Positions 27,333 to 36,696 of a stretch of 64,000 nt of DNA are shown piece after piece. Under the pieces are notes generated by a model. The model had not been told where the DNA came from and did not search any database. It was given only the letters and a program-made list of their open reading frames with translations. The first letter of the stretch is position 1. Every line of letters begins with the position of its first letter. This DNA is from Xanthomonas hortorum pv. cynarae (GTDB lineage Bacteria; Pseudomonadota; Gammaproteobacteria; Xanthomonadales; Xanthomonadaceae), in NCBI RefSeq assembly GCF_002939985.1, contig NZ_MDFM01000020.1, positions 28,828 through 92,827 on the forward strand. Direction: 5' to 3'. A program made the position numbers and the translations under genes.

Positions 27333-29729
27333 ATGGATGTATCGATACCAGTGCCTTCGGCGACGCGCGCAGGATCGGCGGTCGCCGCTGCAGCGGCGTT
27401 GCTGCTGGGCGTGGTGGTGTGCGCCTGGTCGCCTGCGGTGTTGCCGCGTGCGGTCTATGCGACCGTTGTGTGTGCAGGTGGGCTGGGTATCGGCTTGACC
27501 CTGTGGCTGCGGCCGCAGAGGATCTTGTTGTTGCTGGCAACGGCAACGGCACTGTGCGGCTTCGGTCTGATGGGCTGGCAGGTCGCCAGCACCTTGCAGG
27601 CGCAGCTGCTCCCGCAAGACGAAGCGCGCGAGCTGGATGTGCGCGGCCAGATCGTCGGGCTACCGGTGGCCGAGCAACGGCGCACGCGCTTTCAGCTGCG
27701 GGTGGATGACGACCACACACAACCAGCATCGCTGCGCGGCAAGCTATTGCAGTTGGCCTGGTACGACGACTTTGGTGCCGAACACATCGGTCCACGCGCA
27801 GCACTGCGCGCCGGTGCAGGTTGGCAATTGCGCCTCAAGCTGCGGGCGCCGCGTGGCCTGCGCAATCCCGGTGGGTTCGATGCCGAACGTCAGGCACTGG
27901 CGCAGCGCATTGCCGCGACCGGTTACGTGCGTGCCCTTGCTGCCGCACGGCAGATCGCGCCACCGCGCGGCGTGGATGCCTGGCGCGACCGCATATCGCA
28001 GCGGATTGCCGAGCACGTGCCCGGGCCTTCAGCGCCTTATCTGCGCGCACTTGCGCTAGGCGACACACGCGGGCTGGACGATGCGGCCTGGGCGACGCTG
28101 CGTGCGACCGGGCTCAGCCATCTGATCGCAATCTCCGGATTCCATGTCGGATTGGTCGCCGCGTTCTTCGCGATGCTGGTTGCCGGACTCTGGCGAGTGT
28201 GGCCCGGTCTGGGAACGCGCCTTCCACGCCTCCACGCCGCGGCCATCGCGGCATTACTCGCCGCCGCTGCGTACGCGGTGCTGGCAGGATTGGCGCTGCC
28301 CACCGTGCGCACGGTGTTGATGATTGCCGTGGTCGCGCTGGCGCGGGTGGTGCGCCGCCGTGCCACGACCGCGCAGATCCTTGCGCTCGCCTTGTTGGCT
28401 GTCGTGCTGTGGGACCCGCTGAGCGTCCTGGTCGCCGGCTTCTGGCTCAGCTTCGCGGGGGTGGCCTGGTTGGTGTGGTGCCTGCCGTCCGACGATCGCG
28501 CCATCCTGCGCGGCTTTTTGTCGGCGCAGACCGTCGCCACTGTTGGCCTGCTGCCGCTGACGGTCAGCCTGTTCGGGCAGGCGTCGTTTGTCGGGCCATT
28601 CGCGAATCTTGTTGCAATCCCATGGTGGACCTTCGTGGTGGTGCCGCTCGCCTTGCTGGGCACTGCGCTCGAAGCGCTCCATCCAGGCGCGGGCGTGTGG
28701 GCATGGCGCTTGGCCGGCTGGTGTTTCGAGCTGACCTGGCCGGGCTTCGTCTGGCTCGGGCAGACCTCGGTGGCGTTGTGGTGGGTGCCCGAATCCGATG
28801 CGATAGCGCTGGTGTTGGCCTTGCTCGGCGCGTTCTGGCTGTTGCTGCCGCGCGGTACGCCCGGCAAGTCATTGGCCGTGCTGTTGTGGTTACCACTGTT
28901 ATGTCCGGACCGCGAACTGCCTGCAGCCGGCGAGGCGGATGTGCAGGTGCTGGACGTGGGGCAGGGCCTGGCGGTGCTGGTGCGCACGCAACGGCATGCG
29001 CTGTTGTTCGATACCGGCCCTGCAGTGCGCGATGGCTTCGACGCCGGCGAGCGGGTGGTACTGCCGGCATTGCGTGCGCTCGGCCTGCGCCGCCTGGATG
29101 CCATCGTGCTCAGTCATGCCGATGCCGATCATGCCGGCGGCTATACAGCAGTGCGTGGGGGATTGCCGGTTGCCATGACCACTGCGCCGCCGGATGCACC
29201 GCTGGACGTCAGCACGCGCTGCCATGCCGGCCAACAGTGGGAATGGGACGGCGTACGCTTTCGCTTCCTGCATCCGAGTGCCGGTTTTCCGTATCTGCGC
29301 AATCAGTCCAGCTGCGTGCTGCGGGTGGAGACGCGGTATGCAAGCGCGCTGCTGCCGGGCGATATCGGCGAGATCGTCGAACGTCGATTGATGCATGCGC
29401 ATCTGTCCGAGCTAAGCGCCGATCTGGTGATCGTTCCGCACCATGGCAGCGCCGACGGCTCGCATGCCGGTTTCATTGCCGCGACCGGCGCGCGGTTGGC
29501 GCTGGTGTCCTCCGGGAACGGCAACCGCTTCGGCCACCCGCGTGCGGAGGTGGTGCAGCGCTGGCAGGGCAGTGGCGCCGAGCTGCTCGACACCGCACAG
29601 GCCGGCGCGATCCGGGTCTGGCTGGGCGCCGACGGCCTGCAGGTCCGCGAGCGACGGCGCTGGCAGCCGCGGCTGTGGGATGCTGCAGAACGGCGGCGGT
29701 CGGCTGCTATCCTATCGGCCAGCGAATAG
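27333..29729 (+). CDS. comEC: DNA internalisation/competence protein ComEC/Rec2
   Basis: Inner-membrane channel that carries transforming single-stranded DNA into the cytoplasm. 798 aa. Order: N-terminal TMs, DUF4131-like OB region, Competence domain with many TMs (about 220-500), then a C-terminal metallo-beta-lactamase-like domain from about 530 with LSHADADHAGG (near 590) and a later VPHHGSADGSH. The full domain set suggests a working uptake channel. It is 28 bp upstream of exbB and may share a transcript. Confidence 0.93.
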   Translation: MDVSIPVPSATRAGSAVAAAAALLLGVVVCAWSPAVLPRAVYATVVCAGGLGIGLTLWLRPQRILLLLATATALCGFGLMGWQVASTLQAQLLPQDEARELDVRGQIVGLPVAEQRRTRFQLRVDDDHTQPASLRGKLLQLAWYDDFGAEHIGPRAALRAGAGWQLRLKLRAPRGLRNPGGFDAERQALAQRIAATGYVRALAAARQIAPPRGVDAWRDRISQRIAEHVPGPSAPYLRALALGDTRGLDDAAWATLRATGLSHLIAISGFHVGLVAAFFAMLVAGLWRVWPGLGTRLPRLHAAAIAALLAAAAYAVLAGLALPTVRTVLMIAVVALARVVRRRATTAQILALALLAVVLWDPLSVLVAGFWLSFAGVAWLVWCLPSDDRAILRGFLSAQTVATVGLLPLTVSLFGQASFVGPFANLVAIPWWTFVVVPLALLGTALEALHPGAGVWAWRLAGWCFELTWPGFVWLGQTSVALWWVPESDAIALVLALLGAFWLLLPRGTPGKSLAVLLWLPLLCPDRELPAAGEADVQVLDVGQGLAVLVRTQRHALLFDTGPAVRDGFDAGERVVLPALRALGLRRLDAIVLSHADADHAGGYTAVRGGLPVAMTTAPPDAPLDVSTRCHAGQQWEWDGVRFRFLHPSAGFPYLRNQSSCVLRVETRYASALLPGDIGEIVERRLMHAHLSELSADLVIVPHHGSADGSHAGFIAATGARLALVSSGNGNRFGHPRAEVVQRWQGSGAELLDTAQAGAIRVWLGADGLQVRERRRWQPRLWDAAERRRSAAILSASE

Positions 29730-29757
29730 GCGGCCGCGTTGCCGGAGGAATCGAATC

Positions 29758-30420
29758 GTGTTGGAGCTGGTCAAGGCGGGCGGTTGGCCGATGGTGCCGT
29801 TGCTGTTGCTGGGCGTGATTGCCCTGGCGATCGTGCTGGAGCGTCTGTGGAGCCTGCGCCGCAACGAGGTGACTCCGCCAGGTCTGGGCGAAGAGGTCCG
29901 CAACTGGGCCGCGCGCGGCAAGCTGGATCCCGGCCATATCGAGTCGCTGCGTCGCAATTCGCCGCTGGGCGCCTTGCTCGCCGCCGCGTTGGACGTGCGT
30001 GGCCGCCCGCGCGAGTTGATCCGCGAACGTATCGAGGACACCGGTCGGCATGTGGTGCACCGCATGGAGCGCTATCTGAATGCCTTGGGCACCATCGCCT
30101 CGGCCGGGCCGTTGCTGGGTCTGCTGGGGACCGTGGTCGGCATGATCCAGATGTTCATGGGCATCCTCGATCACGGTGTTGGCGATGTGAACCAACTGGC
30201 TGGCGGCATCGGCAAGGCCTTGGTGTGCACGGCCACCGGCATGATCATTGCGGTGCCCGCATTGATGGCGCATCGCTTCTTCAAGGGCCGCATCGCCGGC
30301 TACATCATCGAGATGGAGCAGGAAGCCACGTTGTTGCTGGATACGATGGATGGACGTGCGATGCCGGTCGCTGCGGCACCGGTTGCGGCGGGTACCAAGC
30401 CCGTCATGGCAAAGGGCTGA
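29758..30420 (+). CDS. exbB: ExbB/TolQ-family proton channel subunit
   Basis: 220 aa, starting with a GTG at 29758 that has GGAGGA eight bases upstream; no ATG gives a better fit. TM1 is near 10-30, and the two later TMs lie in the LGTIASAGPLLGLLGTVVGM and ALVCTATGMIIAVPALMAH region, the classic ExbB signature. With ExbD it uses the proton gradient to energise a TonB- or Tol-like partner. No tonB gene is adjacent. Its place before msbA-lpxK is common in this group. Confidence 0.92.
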   Translation: MLELVKAGGWPMVPLLLLGVIALAIVLERLWSLRRNEVTPPGLGEEVRNWAARGKLDPGHIESLRRNSPLGALLAAALDVRGRPRELIRERIEDTGRHVVHRMERYLNALGTIASAGPLLGLLGTVVGMIQMFMGILDHGVGDVNQLAGGIGKALVCTATGMIIAVPALMAHRFFKGRIAGYIIEMEQEATLLLDTMDGRAMPVAAAPVAAGTKPVMAKG

Positions 30421-30423
30421 CGG

Positions 30424-30888
30424 ATGCGCATCGGCAGTGACCGAAGCCAGGACGAGCCGCATATCGACCTGGTGCCATTGATTGACGTCATCCTTGTCCT
30501 CATCATCTTCTTCGTGGTGACCACGACTTTCGACGCACGCTCCACGCTGCAATTGCAGCTGCCGACTGCCAGCGACCAACACACCAGTGCGCCGCCACGT
30601 GCGTTGAGCGTGCTGGTCAATGCCGATGGGCGTTACTTCATCAACGACCAGGAAGTGCTGCGTTCGGATGTCGATTCGCTCAAGCAGACCATCGCGCAGA
30701 TCGCTGGCGATGACCGTGAGCAGACGGTGCTGATGCGCGCCGATGCGCGTACGCCATATCAGGCCGTAGTGACCGCGCAGGATGCCCTGGGGCAACTCGG
30801 CTTTCGGCGCATCGCGATTGCGACTGCTCCCGAAACCGGCACTTCCGGTACTACCGGCACGACAAGCAAGCACGGAACCCGCCAGTGA
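30424..30888 (+). CDS. exbD: ExbD/TolR-family protein
   Basis: 154 aa. One N-terminal TM with the essential Asp21 (LVPLIDVILVLIIFF), then a periplasmic domain with a QDALGQLGFRRIAIAT end. It starts 3 bp after the exbB stop and its own stop overlaps msbA by 4 bp, so the motor proteins and the lipid A exporter are translated together. Confidence 0.92.
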   Translation: MRIGSDRSQDEPHIDLVPLIDVILVLIIFFVVTTTFDARSTLQLQLPTASDQHTSAPPRALSVLVNADGRYFINDQEVLRSDVDSLKQTIAQIAGDDREQTVLMRADARTPYQAVVTAQDALGQLGFRRIAIATAPETGTSGTTGTTSKHGTRQ

Positions 30889-32654
30889 ACATCTCCAACG
30901 ACCGCCCGGCGCCAGTCTCGTCCTGGCGCACGTACCGTCGCCTGCTGGCCTTCGCCAAGCCGTACCGTCTGTTGCTGATCGCCGCGCTGATTGCCGCGCT
31001 GGTCGAAGCGGCGGGCACCACCGGCTTTCTGGCGTTGATGAAGCCGATCACCGACGAAACCTTCATCTACAAGAACGCCGAAGTCAGTCGCTGGCTGCCG
31101 GTGCAGATCATCCTGTTGTTTGTGGTGCGCGGCATTGCCGGTTACATCACCGACATGGCGATGGGCAAATCCGCGCGCAGCATCGCGCGCGATCTGCGCG
31201 TCAAGGTGATGTCCAAGTATCTGCGTCTGCCGGGTTCGCGGTTCGATTCCGAGCCGGTGCCGTCGATGCTGATCCGCCTGGGTTCGGACTCCGATCAAGT
31301 GGCGCAGGCGGCGGTGGATGCGGTCAAGGTGATGATCCAGCAGTCGTTGCAGGTGATCGGTGCGTTGGCGCTGATGCTGTGGCATAGCTGGCAGGTCACG
31401 CTGACCATTCTGGTGCTGGCGCCGGTGCTGGCGTGGGTGATGGACAAGGTGGCGCGGCGGTATCGCCGCATCAGCCACAGCATCCAGGAGAGCGGCGCGC
31501 ATCTGTTGCAGGCAGCCGATCAGACCTTGTCCAGCCATCAGGAGGTCAAGATCTACGGCGCGCAGCAGACCGAAATGGAGCGCTACGGCGCACTGGCCGA
31601 CCGCAATCTGCGTCTGGCGATGAAGGTCGAATCCACGCGTGGCATTTCCACTGCCACGGTGCAGATGATCGGCGCGATCGGGTTGTCGGCGCTGCTGTTC
31701 GTGGCCGGTGCGCAGGCACTGGCCGGGCGGCTGACCGCAGGCGACTTTGTGGTGCTGATGACCTCGATGCTGACGATTATTCCTGGCCTCAAACAGCTCA
31801 CCAATGTGCAGAACATGGTGCAGCGCGGCCTGGCGTCGGCCGAGCGCCTGTTCTCGGTGCTCGACAGCCCGGACGAGCCCGATCAGGGCGCCATCCCGCT
31901 CAAACGTGCCAAGGGCTTGATCGAATTCCGCGATGTCACCGCGCGCTATCCGGGTCAGGTGAATCCGGCGCTGGCGGGGGTGAGTTTTGTTGCGCAGCCG
32001 GGCACGGTGACGGCGATCGTCGGGCGCTCGGGCAGCGGCAAATCCAGCCTGATCAAGCTGATTCCGCGCTTCTACGAGGCCGAGGCCGGGCAGATCCTGC
32101 TCGACGGTCATCCGGTGCAGGCGTATGCGCTGGCCGATCTGCGTCGGCAGATCGCGCTGGTCGGCCAACAGGTGATGTTGTTCGACGGCAGCATCGCCGA
32201 CAACGTGGCCTATGGCGAAATGCGCAGCGCAGATGCGAGCCAGTTGGAGCGCGCGATTCTGGGTGCCAATGCGATGGAGTTCGTCGTGCAGTTGCCGGAC
32301 GGTTTGCAATCGCACGTGGGCACCAAGGGCGGGCGTCTGTCCGGCGGGCAGCGCCAGCGCCTGGCGATCGCGCGCGCGATGCTCAAGGATGCGCCGATCC
32401 TGATTCTGGACGAGGCCACCGCCGCGCTGGACAACGAGTCCGAGCGGCTGGTGCAGGATGCCTTGCACAAGCTGATGCCGGACCGCACCACGCTGGTGAT
32501 CGCGCACCGCCTGTCCACCATCGAACATGCCGACCAGGTACTGGTGATGGATCAGGGCCGCATCGTCGAGCGTGGTACGCACAGTGAATTGCTGGCGCAG
32601 GGCGGGCTGTATTCGCACCTGCACGGCATGCAGTTCCGCGAACGGCAGGCATGA
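30885..32654 (+). CDS. msbA: Lipid A export ATP-binding/permease MsbA
   Basis: Flips lipid A core across the inner membrane. 589 aa half-transporter: six TMs (about 25-320), then an ATPase domain with Walker [10 protein letters not shown] (near 380), signature [14 protein letters not shown] and Walker [13 protein letters not shown], ending in the H-loop IAHRLST. It overlaps lpxK by 4 bp, the usual msbA-lpxK pairing. Confidence 0.95.
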   Translation: MNISNDRPAPVSSWRTYRRLLAFAKPYRLLLIAALIAALVEAAGTTGFLALMKPITDETFIYKNAEVSRWLPVQIILLFVVRGIAGYITDMAMGKSARSIARDLRVKVMSKYLRLPGSRFDSEPVPSMLIRLGSDSDQVAQAAVDAVKVMIQQSLQVIGALALMLWHSWQVTLTILVLAPVLAWVMDKVARRYRRISHSIQESGAHLLQAADQTLSSHQEVKIYGAQQTEMERYGALADRNLRLAMKVESTRGISTATVQMIGAIGLSALLFVAGAQALAGRLTAGDFVVLMTSMLTIIPGLKQLTNVQNMVQRGLASAERLFSVLDSPDEPDQGAIPLKRAKGLIEFRDVTARYPGQVNPALAGVSFVAQPGTVTAIVGRSGSGKSSLIKLIPRFYEAEAGQILLDGHPVQAYALADLRRQIALVGQQVMLFDGSIADNVAYGEMRSADASQLERAILGANAMEFVVQLPDGLQSHVGTKGGRLSGGQRQRLAIARAMLKDAPILILDEATAALDNESERLVQDALHKLMPDRTTLVIAHRLSTIEHADQVLVMDQGRIVERGTHSELLAQGGLYSHLHGMQFRERQA

Positions 32655-33688
32655 GCAAGCGCGGCGCCCGCACGCCGGGCTATTGGTACGACAATGCGCC
32701 GATTCCGCTATCGGCGCGCATGCTTGCGCCGGTCTATGGGGCTGCCATCGCGCTGCGACGCGCGCTGTATCGCCGCGGCTGGCGCAAGCGCCACGGCGTG
32801 CCGGTGCCGGTGATCGTGGTGGGTAACGTCACGGCCGGCGGCACCGGCAAGACGCCGCTGACGATCGCCTTGGTGACCAAATTGCAGGAAGCCGGTTGGA
32901 CGCCGGGCGTTGCCAGTCGTGGCTATGGCCGTGACGAATCGAGCACGGCGCGTTGGGTCGAAGCGGATACGCCTGTAGCGCTCGGCGGTGACGAGCCGGT
33001 ATTGATCGCCTGGAAAACCGGCGCGCGCGTGCGCGTGGATAGCGATCGTCTGGCCGCGGCACGCGCACTCGTCGAAGCCGGATGCGACATCGTCGTCTGC
33101 GACGACGGGTTGCAGCATTACCGGCTTGCGCGCGATGTGGAAATCGAAGTGGTCGATGGTCAACGCCGCTACGGTAACGGGCGCCTGCTGCCGGCCGGGC
33201 CGCTACGCGAACCTGCAGCGCGTGCGGGCGATTGCGATTTCCGTGTGGTCAATCTGGGGCAGGGCAGCGCTGCGGCGACACCGCAGACACCTGAAGACGC
33301 CGGTTTCGGCGAGTGGCAGATGCGCCTGAGCATCGACAGCGTGCAACCGATGGATGGCAAGCGTGTGCAGCCGTTGAGCATGCTCGCCGGGCAGCGCGTG
33401 CACGCGGTGGCCGGGATCGCGCATCCGGAACGCTTCTTTGCGATGCTGCGCGCGCGCGGCATTGGCGTGGTGCCGCATGCCTTCCCCGATCATCACGTGT
33501 ATCGCGCTGCGGATTTCAGTTTCGGCAGCCGCTTGCCGGTGCTGATGACCGAAAAGGACGCAGTGAAGTGCAGGCCGTTTGCCGACGAGTGGTTGTACAG
33601 CGTGCCGCTCAAGGCGGAGTTGCCGGCCGCGTTCTGGGTGAGTTTGCTGGATCGTCTGGACAAGTTGGCGAGTCGGCAGGGTGTGTGA
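32651..33688 (+). CDS. lpxK: Tetraacyldisaccharide 4'-kinase
   Basis: Phosphorylates the 4' position of the lipid A precursor at the inner membrane. 345 aa, with the P-loop TAGGTGKT (61-68) after a short membrane-associated N-terminal helix, and [15 protein letters not shown] as the DDGxQH catalytic region. Typical length. The 325-bp gap that follows holds the three-stem repeat at 33731-33838. Confidence 0.96.
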   Translation: MSKRGARTPGYWYDNAPIPLSARMLAPVYGAAIALRRALYRRGWRKRHGVPVPVIVVGNVTAGGTGKTPLTIALVTKLQEAGWTPGVASRGYGRDESSTARWVEADTPVALGGDEPVLIAWKTGARVRVDSDRLAAARALVEAGCDIVVCDDGLQHYRLARDVEIEVVDGQRRYGNGRLLPAGPLREPAARAGDCDFRVVNLGQGSAAATPQTPEDAGFGEWQMRLSIDSVQPMDGKRVQPLSMLAGQRVHAVAGIAHPERFFAMLRARGIGVVPHAFPDHHVYRAADFSFGSRLPVLMTEKDAVKCRPFADEWLYSVPLKAELPAAFWVSLLDRLDKLASRQGV

Positions 33689-34013
33689 GTGCGGTTTTTC
33701 TGGCAATGGTGATCTGCTGCTTGGCTGCGGGGTCCTTGCCCGCCCACCGTCGCGGGACACGCCGCAAGTACATCCATGTAGGCTCTTACGCGGCATCCAT
33801 GCCGCGTAAGGTCCCGCGACGGTGGGCGGGCAAGGACCAGTCGAGAGTGTCGGTGCGCATGGTTGCGAGCAGTGCATGCAGCGGCGTCCGAGTGCTGATG
33901 TAGCGCATCGTTGCTCCAACTGAATACCGTTATTTCGCTCAATCACATAGATACATCATGCGATTCGGTTATTTCGTTTCTCCAATTTTTCCTGCATCCC
34001 AGAGCGCGCACGC
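33689..34013. other. Gene-free gap lpxK-kdsB
   Basis: Apart from the three-stem element at 33731-33838 I see no gene. The last 110 bases are comparatively AT-rich (CAATTTTTCC near 33985) and may hold the kdsB promoter. Confidence 0.5.
33731..33838 (-). repeat. 108-nt three-stem intergenic element, copy B
   Basis: The arms 33731-33758 and 33811-33838 are perfect 28-bp inverted repeats. Read on the minus strand, the inside holds a 26-nt hairpin (33810-33785, CTTACGCGGC-ATGGAT-GCCGCGTAAG) and a second 26-nt hairpin (33784-33759, TAC-ATGGAT-GTA within GCC/GGC). The plan is identical to copy A at 10716-10823 although the arms are largely different. Confidence 0.85.
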
Positions 34014-34793
34014 ATGACCATCATAACGCCCGCAGATTTCGTCGTCGCCATTCCCGCGCGCTACGCCTCTACGCGGTTGCCGGGCAAGCCGCTACAGTTG
34101 ATTGGCGATCGCCCGATGATTCAGCATGTGGCAGAGCGGGCACTGCTCGCAGGGGCACGTGAGGTCTGGGTGGCCACCGACGATGCGCGCATTGCCGAGG
34201 CGATCGACGGCCTGGCCGGCGTGCATGTGGCGATGACCGGCAGCGAGCACCTGTCGGGGACCGACCGGCTTGCCGAATGCGCGCGGATCGCCGGCTGGGG
34301 GGCCGATACCTGCGTGGTCAATCTGCAAGGCGATGAACCGTTCGCGCCCGCTGCCGGTATCCGCGCAGTCGCCGAGCTGCTGCTGCACTCCGGCGCCGAA
34401 ATGGCCACGCTGGCCGCGCAGGTGGACAGCGCGCACGAGCTGTTCGATCCGAATGTGGTGAAGCTGGTGCGCACTTCGCGCGGCGATGCGCTGTACTTCA
34501 GCCGCGCGCCGATTCCCTGGCATCGCGACAGCTTCGCCAATCCGCGTGAGAGCTTGCCCGATGCCGGTCAGTGGCTGCGCCATATCGGTATCTATGCGTA
34601 CAGCGCCGGATTTCTGCAGCGTTTTGCGGCGATGCCGCCCGGCGGGCTGGAGCGCATCGAATCGCTGGAACAATTGCGCGTGATGGAGGCTGGCTACCGC
34701 ATCGCAGTGGCGTTGACGCCGGAGCAGTTTCCGCCCGGCATCGATACACCGGACGATCTGGCGCGTGCGCAGACGCGGGTGGCGTCGGCATGA
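34014..34793 (+). CDS. kdsB: 3-deoxy-manno-octulosonate cytidylyltransferase
   Basis: Activates Kdo to CMP-Kdo for the LPS inner core. 259 aa: N-terminal [15 protein letters not shown] (13-27), the nucleotide-binding loop, and [10 protein letters not shown] with the metal-binding Asp. It overlaps the following phosphatase gene by 4 bp. Function agrees with the adjacent msbA and lpxK. Confidence 0.96.
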   Translation: MTIITPADFVVAIPARYASTRLPGKPLQLIGDRPMIQHVAERALLAGAREVWVATDDARIAEAIDGLAGVHVAMTGSEHLSGTDRLAECARIAGWGADTCVVNLQGDEPFAPAAGIRAVAELLLHSGAEMATLAAQVDSAHELFDPNVVKLVRTSRGDALYFSRAPIPWHRDSFANPRESLPDAGQWLRHIGIYAYSAGFLQRFAAMPPGGLERIESLEQLRVMEAGYRIAVALTPEQFPPGIDTPDDLARAQTRVASA

Positions 34794-35254
34794 AGGTACT
34801 GATCGTGTGTCTGGGCAACATCTGCCGCTCGCCGATGGGCGAGGGCGCCTTGCGTGCGCGGCTGGACCAAGCGCGGTTGTCGCGGCGGATCGAGGTCGAT
34901 TCGGCCGGCACCGGCGACTGGCATGCCGGCGAGCCACCCGACCCGCGCGCCATTCGCTGCGCACGCGGTCATGGCGTGGATATTTCCGGATTGCGCGCCC
35001 GTCAGGTGCGTGCAGCGGACTTCGAACACTTCGATTGGGTGCTGTGTGCCGACAACAGCAATCTGCGCGATCTGCAGCGGCTTGCTCCGGCGCCGCTGCG
35101 CGACAAGGTCGCACTCTGGCTGCCATGGGCGGGCGTTGCAGAGCGCGACGAGATCCCCGACCCCTACACCGGCGGCATGGACGATTTCGAGCGTGCCTGG
35201 CAGCTGGTCGACACCGCTGCAAGCCAGACCGTGGCCAGGCTCACCCGCAGCTAA
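34790..35254 (+). CDS. Low-molecular-weight protein tyrosine phosphatase
   Basis: 154 aa. The active-site loop CLGNICRS (Cys7, Arg13, Ser14) opens the protein, and the general acid lies in DPYTGG (Asp124). Members act on phosphotyrosine of polysaccharide-export kinases in many bacteria. The neighbours here are LPS-precursor genes and no tyrosine kinase gene is present, so the substrate is open. Confidence 0.93.
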   Translation: MKVLIVCLGNICRSPMGEGALRARLDQARLSRRIEVDSAGTGDWHAGEPPDPRAIRCARGHGVDISGLRARQVRAADFEHFDWVLCADNSNLRDLQRLAPAPLRDKVALWLPWAGVAERDEIPDPYTGGMDDFERAWQLVDTAASQTVARLTRS

Positions 35255-35277
35255 TCGGGCTTGGGCATAATTACCGG

Positions 35278-36696
35278 ATGACTGCCCAGCTCACCCAGGA
35301 ACTGCCGGAATTCCCTACCTGGCTCAATGCCAGGCCATCCACCTTGCAGGAGCATCGTGGACGCGCGCTGGTGCTGGCGTTCGTCAATGCCAGTTCGGTG
35401 TGGTGCGCCGAGCGCCTGGCCGAGCTGGCCCATTGGCAGGCGCGCAGCCCGGGGCGGTTGCAGGTGATCGTGGTGCAGGTGCCGCGTTTCGATAGCGAGC
35501 GCTTGCCGCAACGCTCGCTCAAGCAACTGCGCGGGCATGGTGTGAGTGCGCCGATCCTGCTCGACAAGGACTGGGAAACCTGGCGCCGCTTCGGTATCGA
35601 ATCCTGGCCCACGCTGGTGCTGCTCGATGCCTACGGCCGCGAGCGTCAACGTCTGGTGGGCGTGACCGGCGATCTGGACAAGGCATTGGTGGCGCTGTGC
35701 GAAGGCCAGCAACCGCCGTCGGATATCGACCTGCATGGCGTGGCCGAACGCGAAGCCGAACCGCGCCTGGAACTGCAATTTCCGACCGGCCTGGCCGCCA
35801 CCGAAGACCGCCTGTATATCGCCGACACCGGCCACCACCGCGTGCTCGAATGCACGCATGGCGGGCGGGTGTTGCGCCAGTTCGGCCATGGCAATGCCGA
35901 TCTGATCGACGGTGGCGTCGGCGAAGCGGCGTTTCGACGTCCGCAAGGCCTGGCGCTGGAGCGCGACCAGCTCTATGTCGCCGACACCGGCAATCACGCC
36001 CTGCGCCGCATCAACCTGCGCAGCGGGCAGGTCGACACCTTGTGCGGCACCGGTCGCTCCGGCGAGCCGGTCGAAGGCCCGCTGGCGTCCTCCAGCGCGT
36101 CTGCGCTGAATTACCCGCAAGGTCTGGCCATCGCCGACAACCAGGTGTTGATTGCAATGGCCGGCGACAACCGCATCTGGAGCTATCACCTGGGTAGCGC
36201 CGCATTGACCGCGCGCGCAGGCACCGGCTCGCTCGAAATCCGCGATGGCAGCGGCCATCTGGCCGCCTTCGCGCAACCGGCCGGATTGGCGGCGGTGCAG
36301 CAGGTGGCCTACGTCTGTGACGGGTTGGGTTCGTCGATCCGCACCATGCAATTGCGCGGCGATCTGGTGCAGACCCTGGTCGGCGGGCAGGGCACCTGGC
36401 TGTTCGGCGACCAGGACGGCCCACGCGGCACCGCCCGCCTGCAGTTTCCGCAAGCGATTGCCTTGGCCGCCGATTCTCCGCTGCTGTGGATCGCCGACAC
36501 CGGTAACGGCCGTCTGCGTTGCCTGCGTCTGGGCGGTGGCGAACTGACCACGGTCGAGCTGCCGCGCCGCCTGCATGGCCCGGCCGGGCTGGCGGTTGCC
36601 GCAGGTGCGGTCTGGATTGCCGAGACCGATGCCCATGCCGTCTTGCGTTACGACCTTGCAAGCGGCGAACTGAGCGATGTTTCGATAGCAGAATGA
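35278..36696 (+). CDS. Thioredoxin-fold/NHL-repeat protein
   Basis: 472 aa with two parts. Residues 1 to about 145 look like a TlpA/AhpC-type thioredoxin fold (ALVLAFVNASSVWCAER and GIESWPTLVLLDAYGRE). The expected CxxC is reduced to a single Cys in WCAER, so classic disulfide exchange is unlikely. From about 165 to the end run NHL/beta-propeller repeats (LYIADTGHHRVLE, LYVADTGNHALRR, LWIADTGNGRLR). No signal peptide is seen. Similar to the NHLRC2 architecture; function unknown. It overlaps uvrC by 4 bp. Confidence 0.85.
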   Translation: MTAQLTQELPEFPTWLNARPSTLQEHRGRALVLAFVNASSVWCAERLAELAHWQARSPGRLQVIVVQVPRFDSERLPQRSLKQLRGHGVSAPILLDKDWETWRRFGIESWPTLVLLDAYGRERQRLVGVTGDLDKALVALCEGQQPPSDIDLHGVAEREAEPRLELQFPTGLAATEDRLYIADTGHHRVLECTHGGRVLRQFGHGNADLIDGGVGEAAFRRPQGLALERDQLYVADTGNHALRRINLRSGQVDTLCGTGRSGEPVEGPLASSSASALNYPQGLAIADNQVLIAMAGDNRIWSYHLGSAALTARAGTGSLEIRDGSGHLAAFAQPAGLAAVQQVAYVCDGLGSSIRTMQLRGDLVQTLVGGQGTWLFGDQDGPRGTARLQFPQAIALAADSPLLWIADTGNGRLRCLRLGGGELTTVELPRRLHGPAGLAVAAGAVWIAETDAHAVLRYDLASGELSDVSIAE

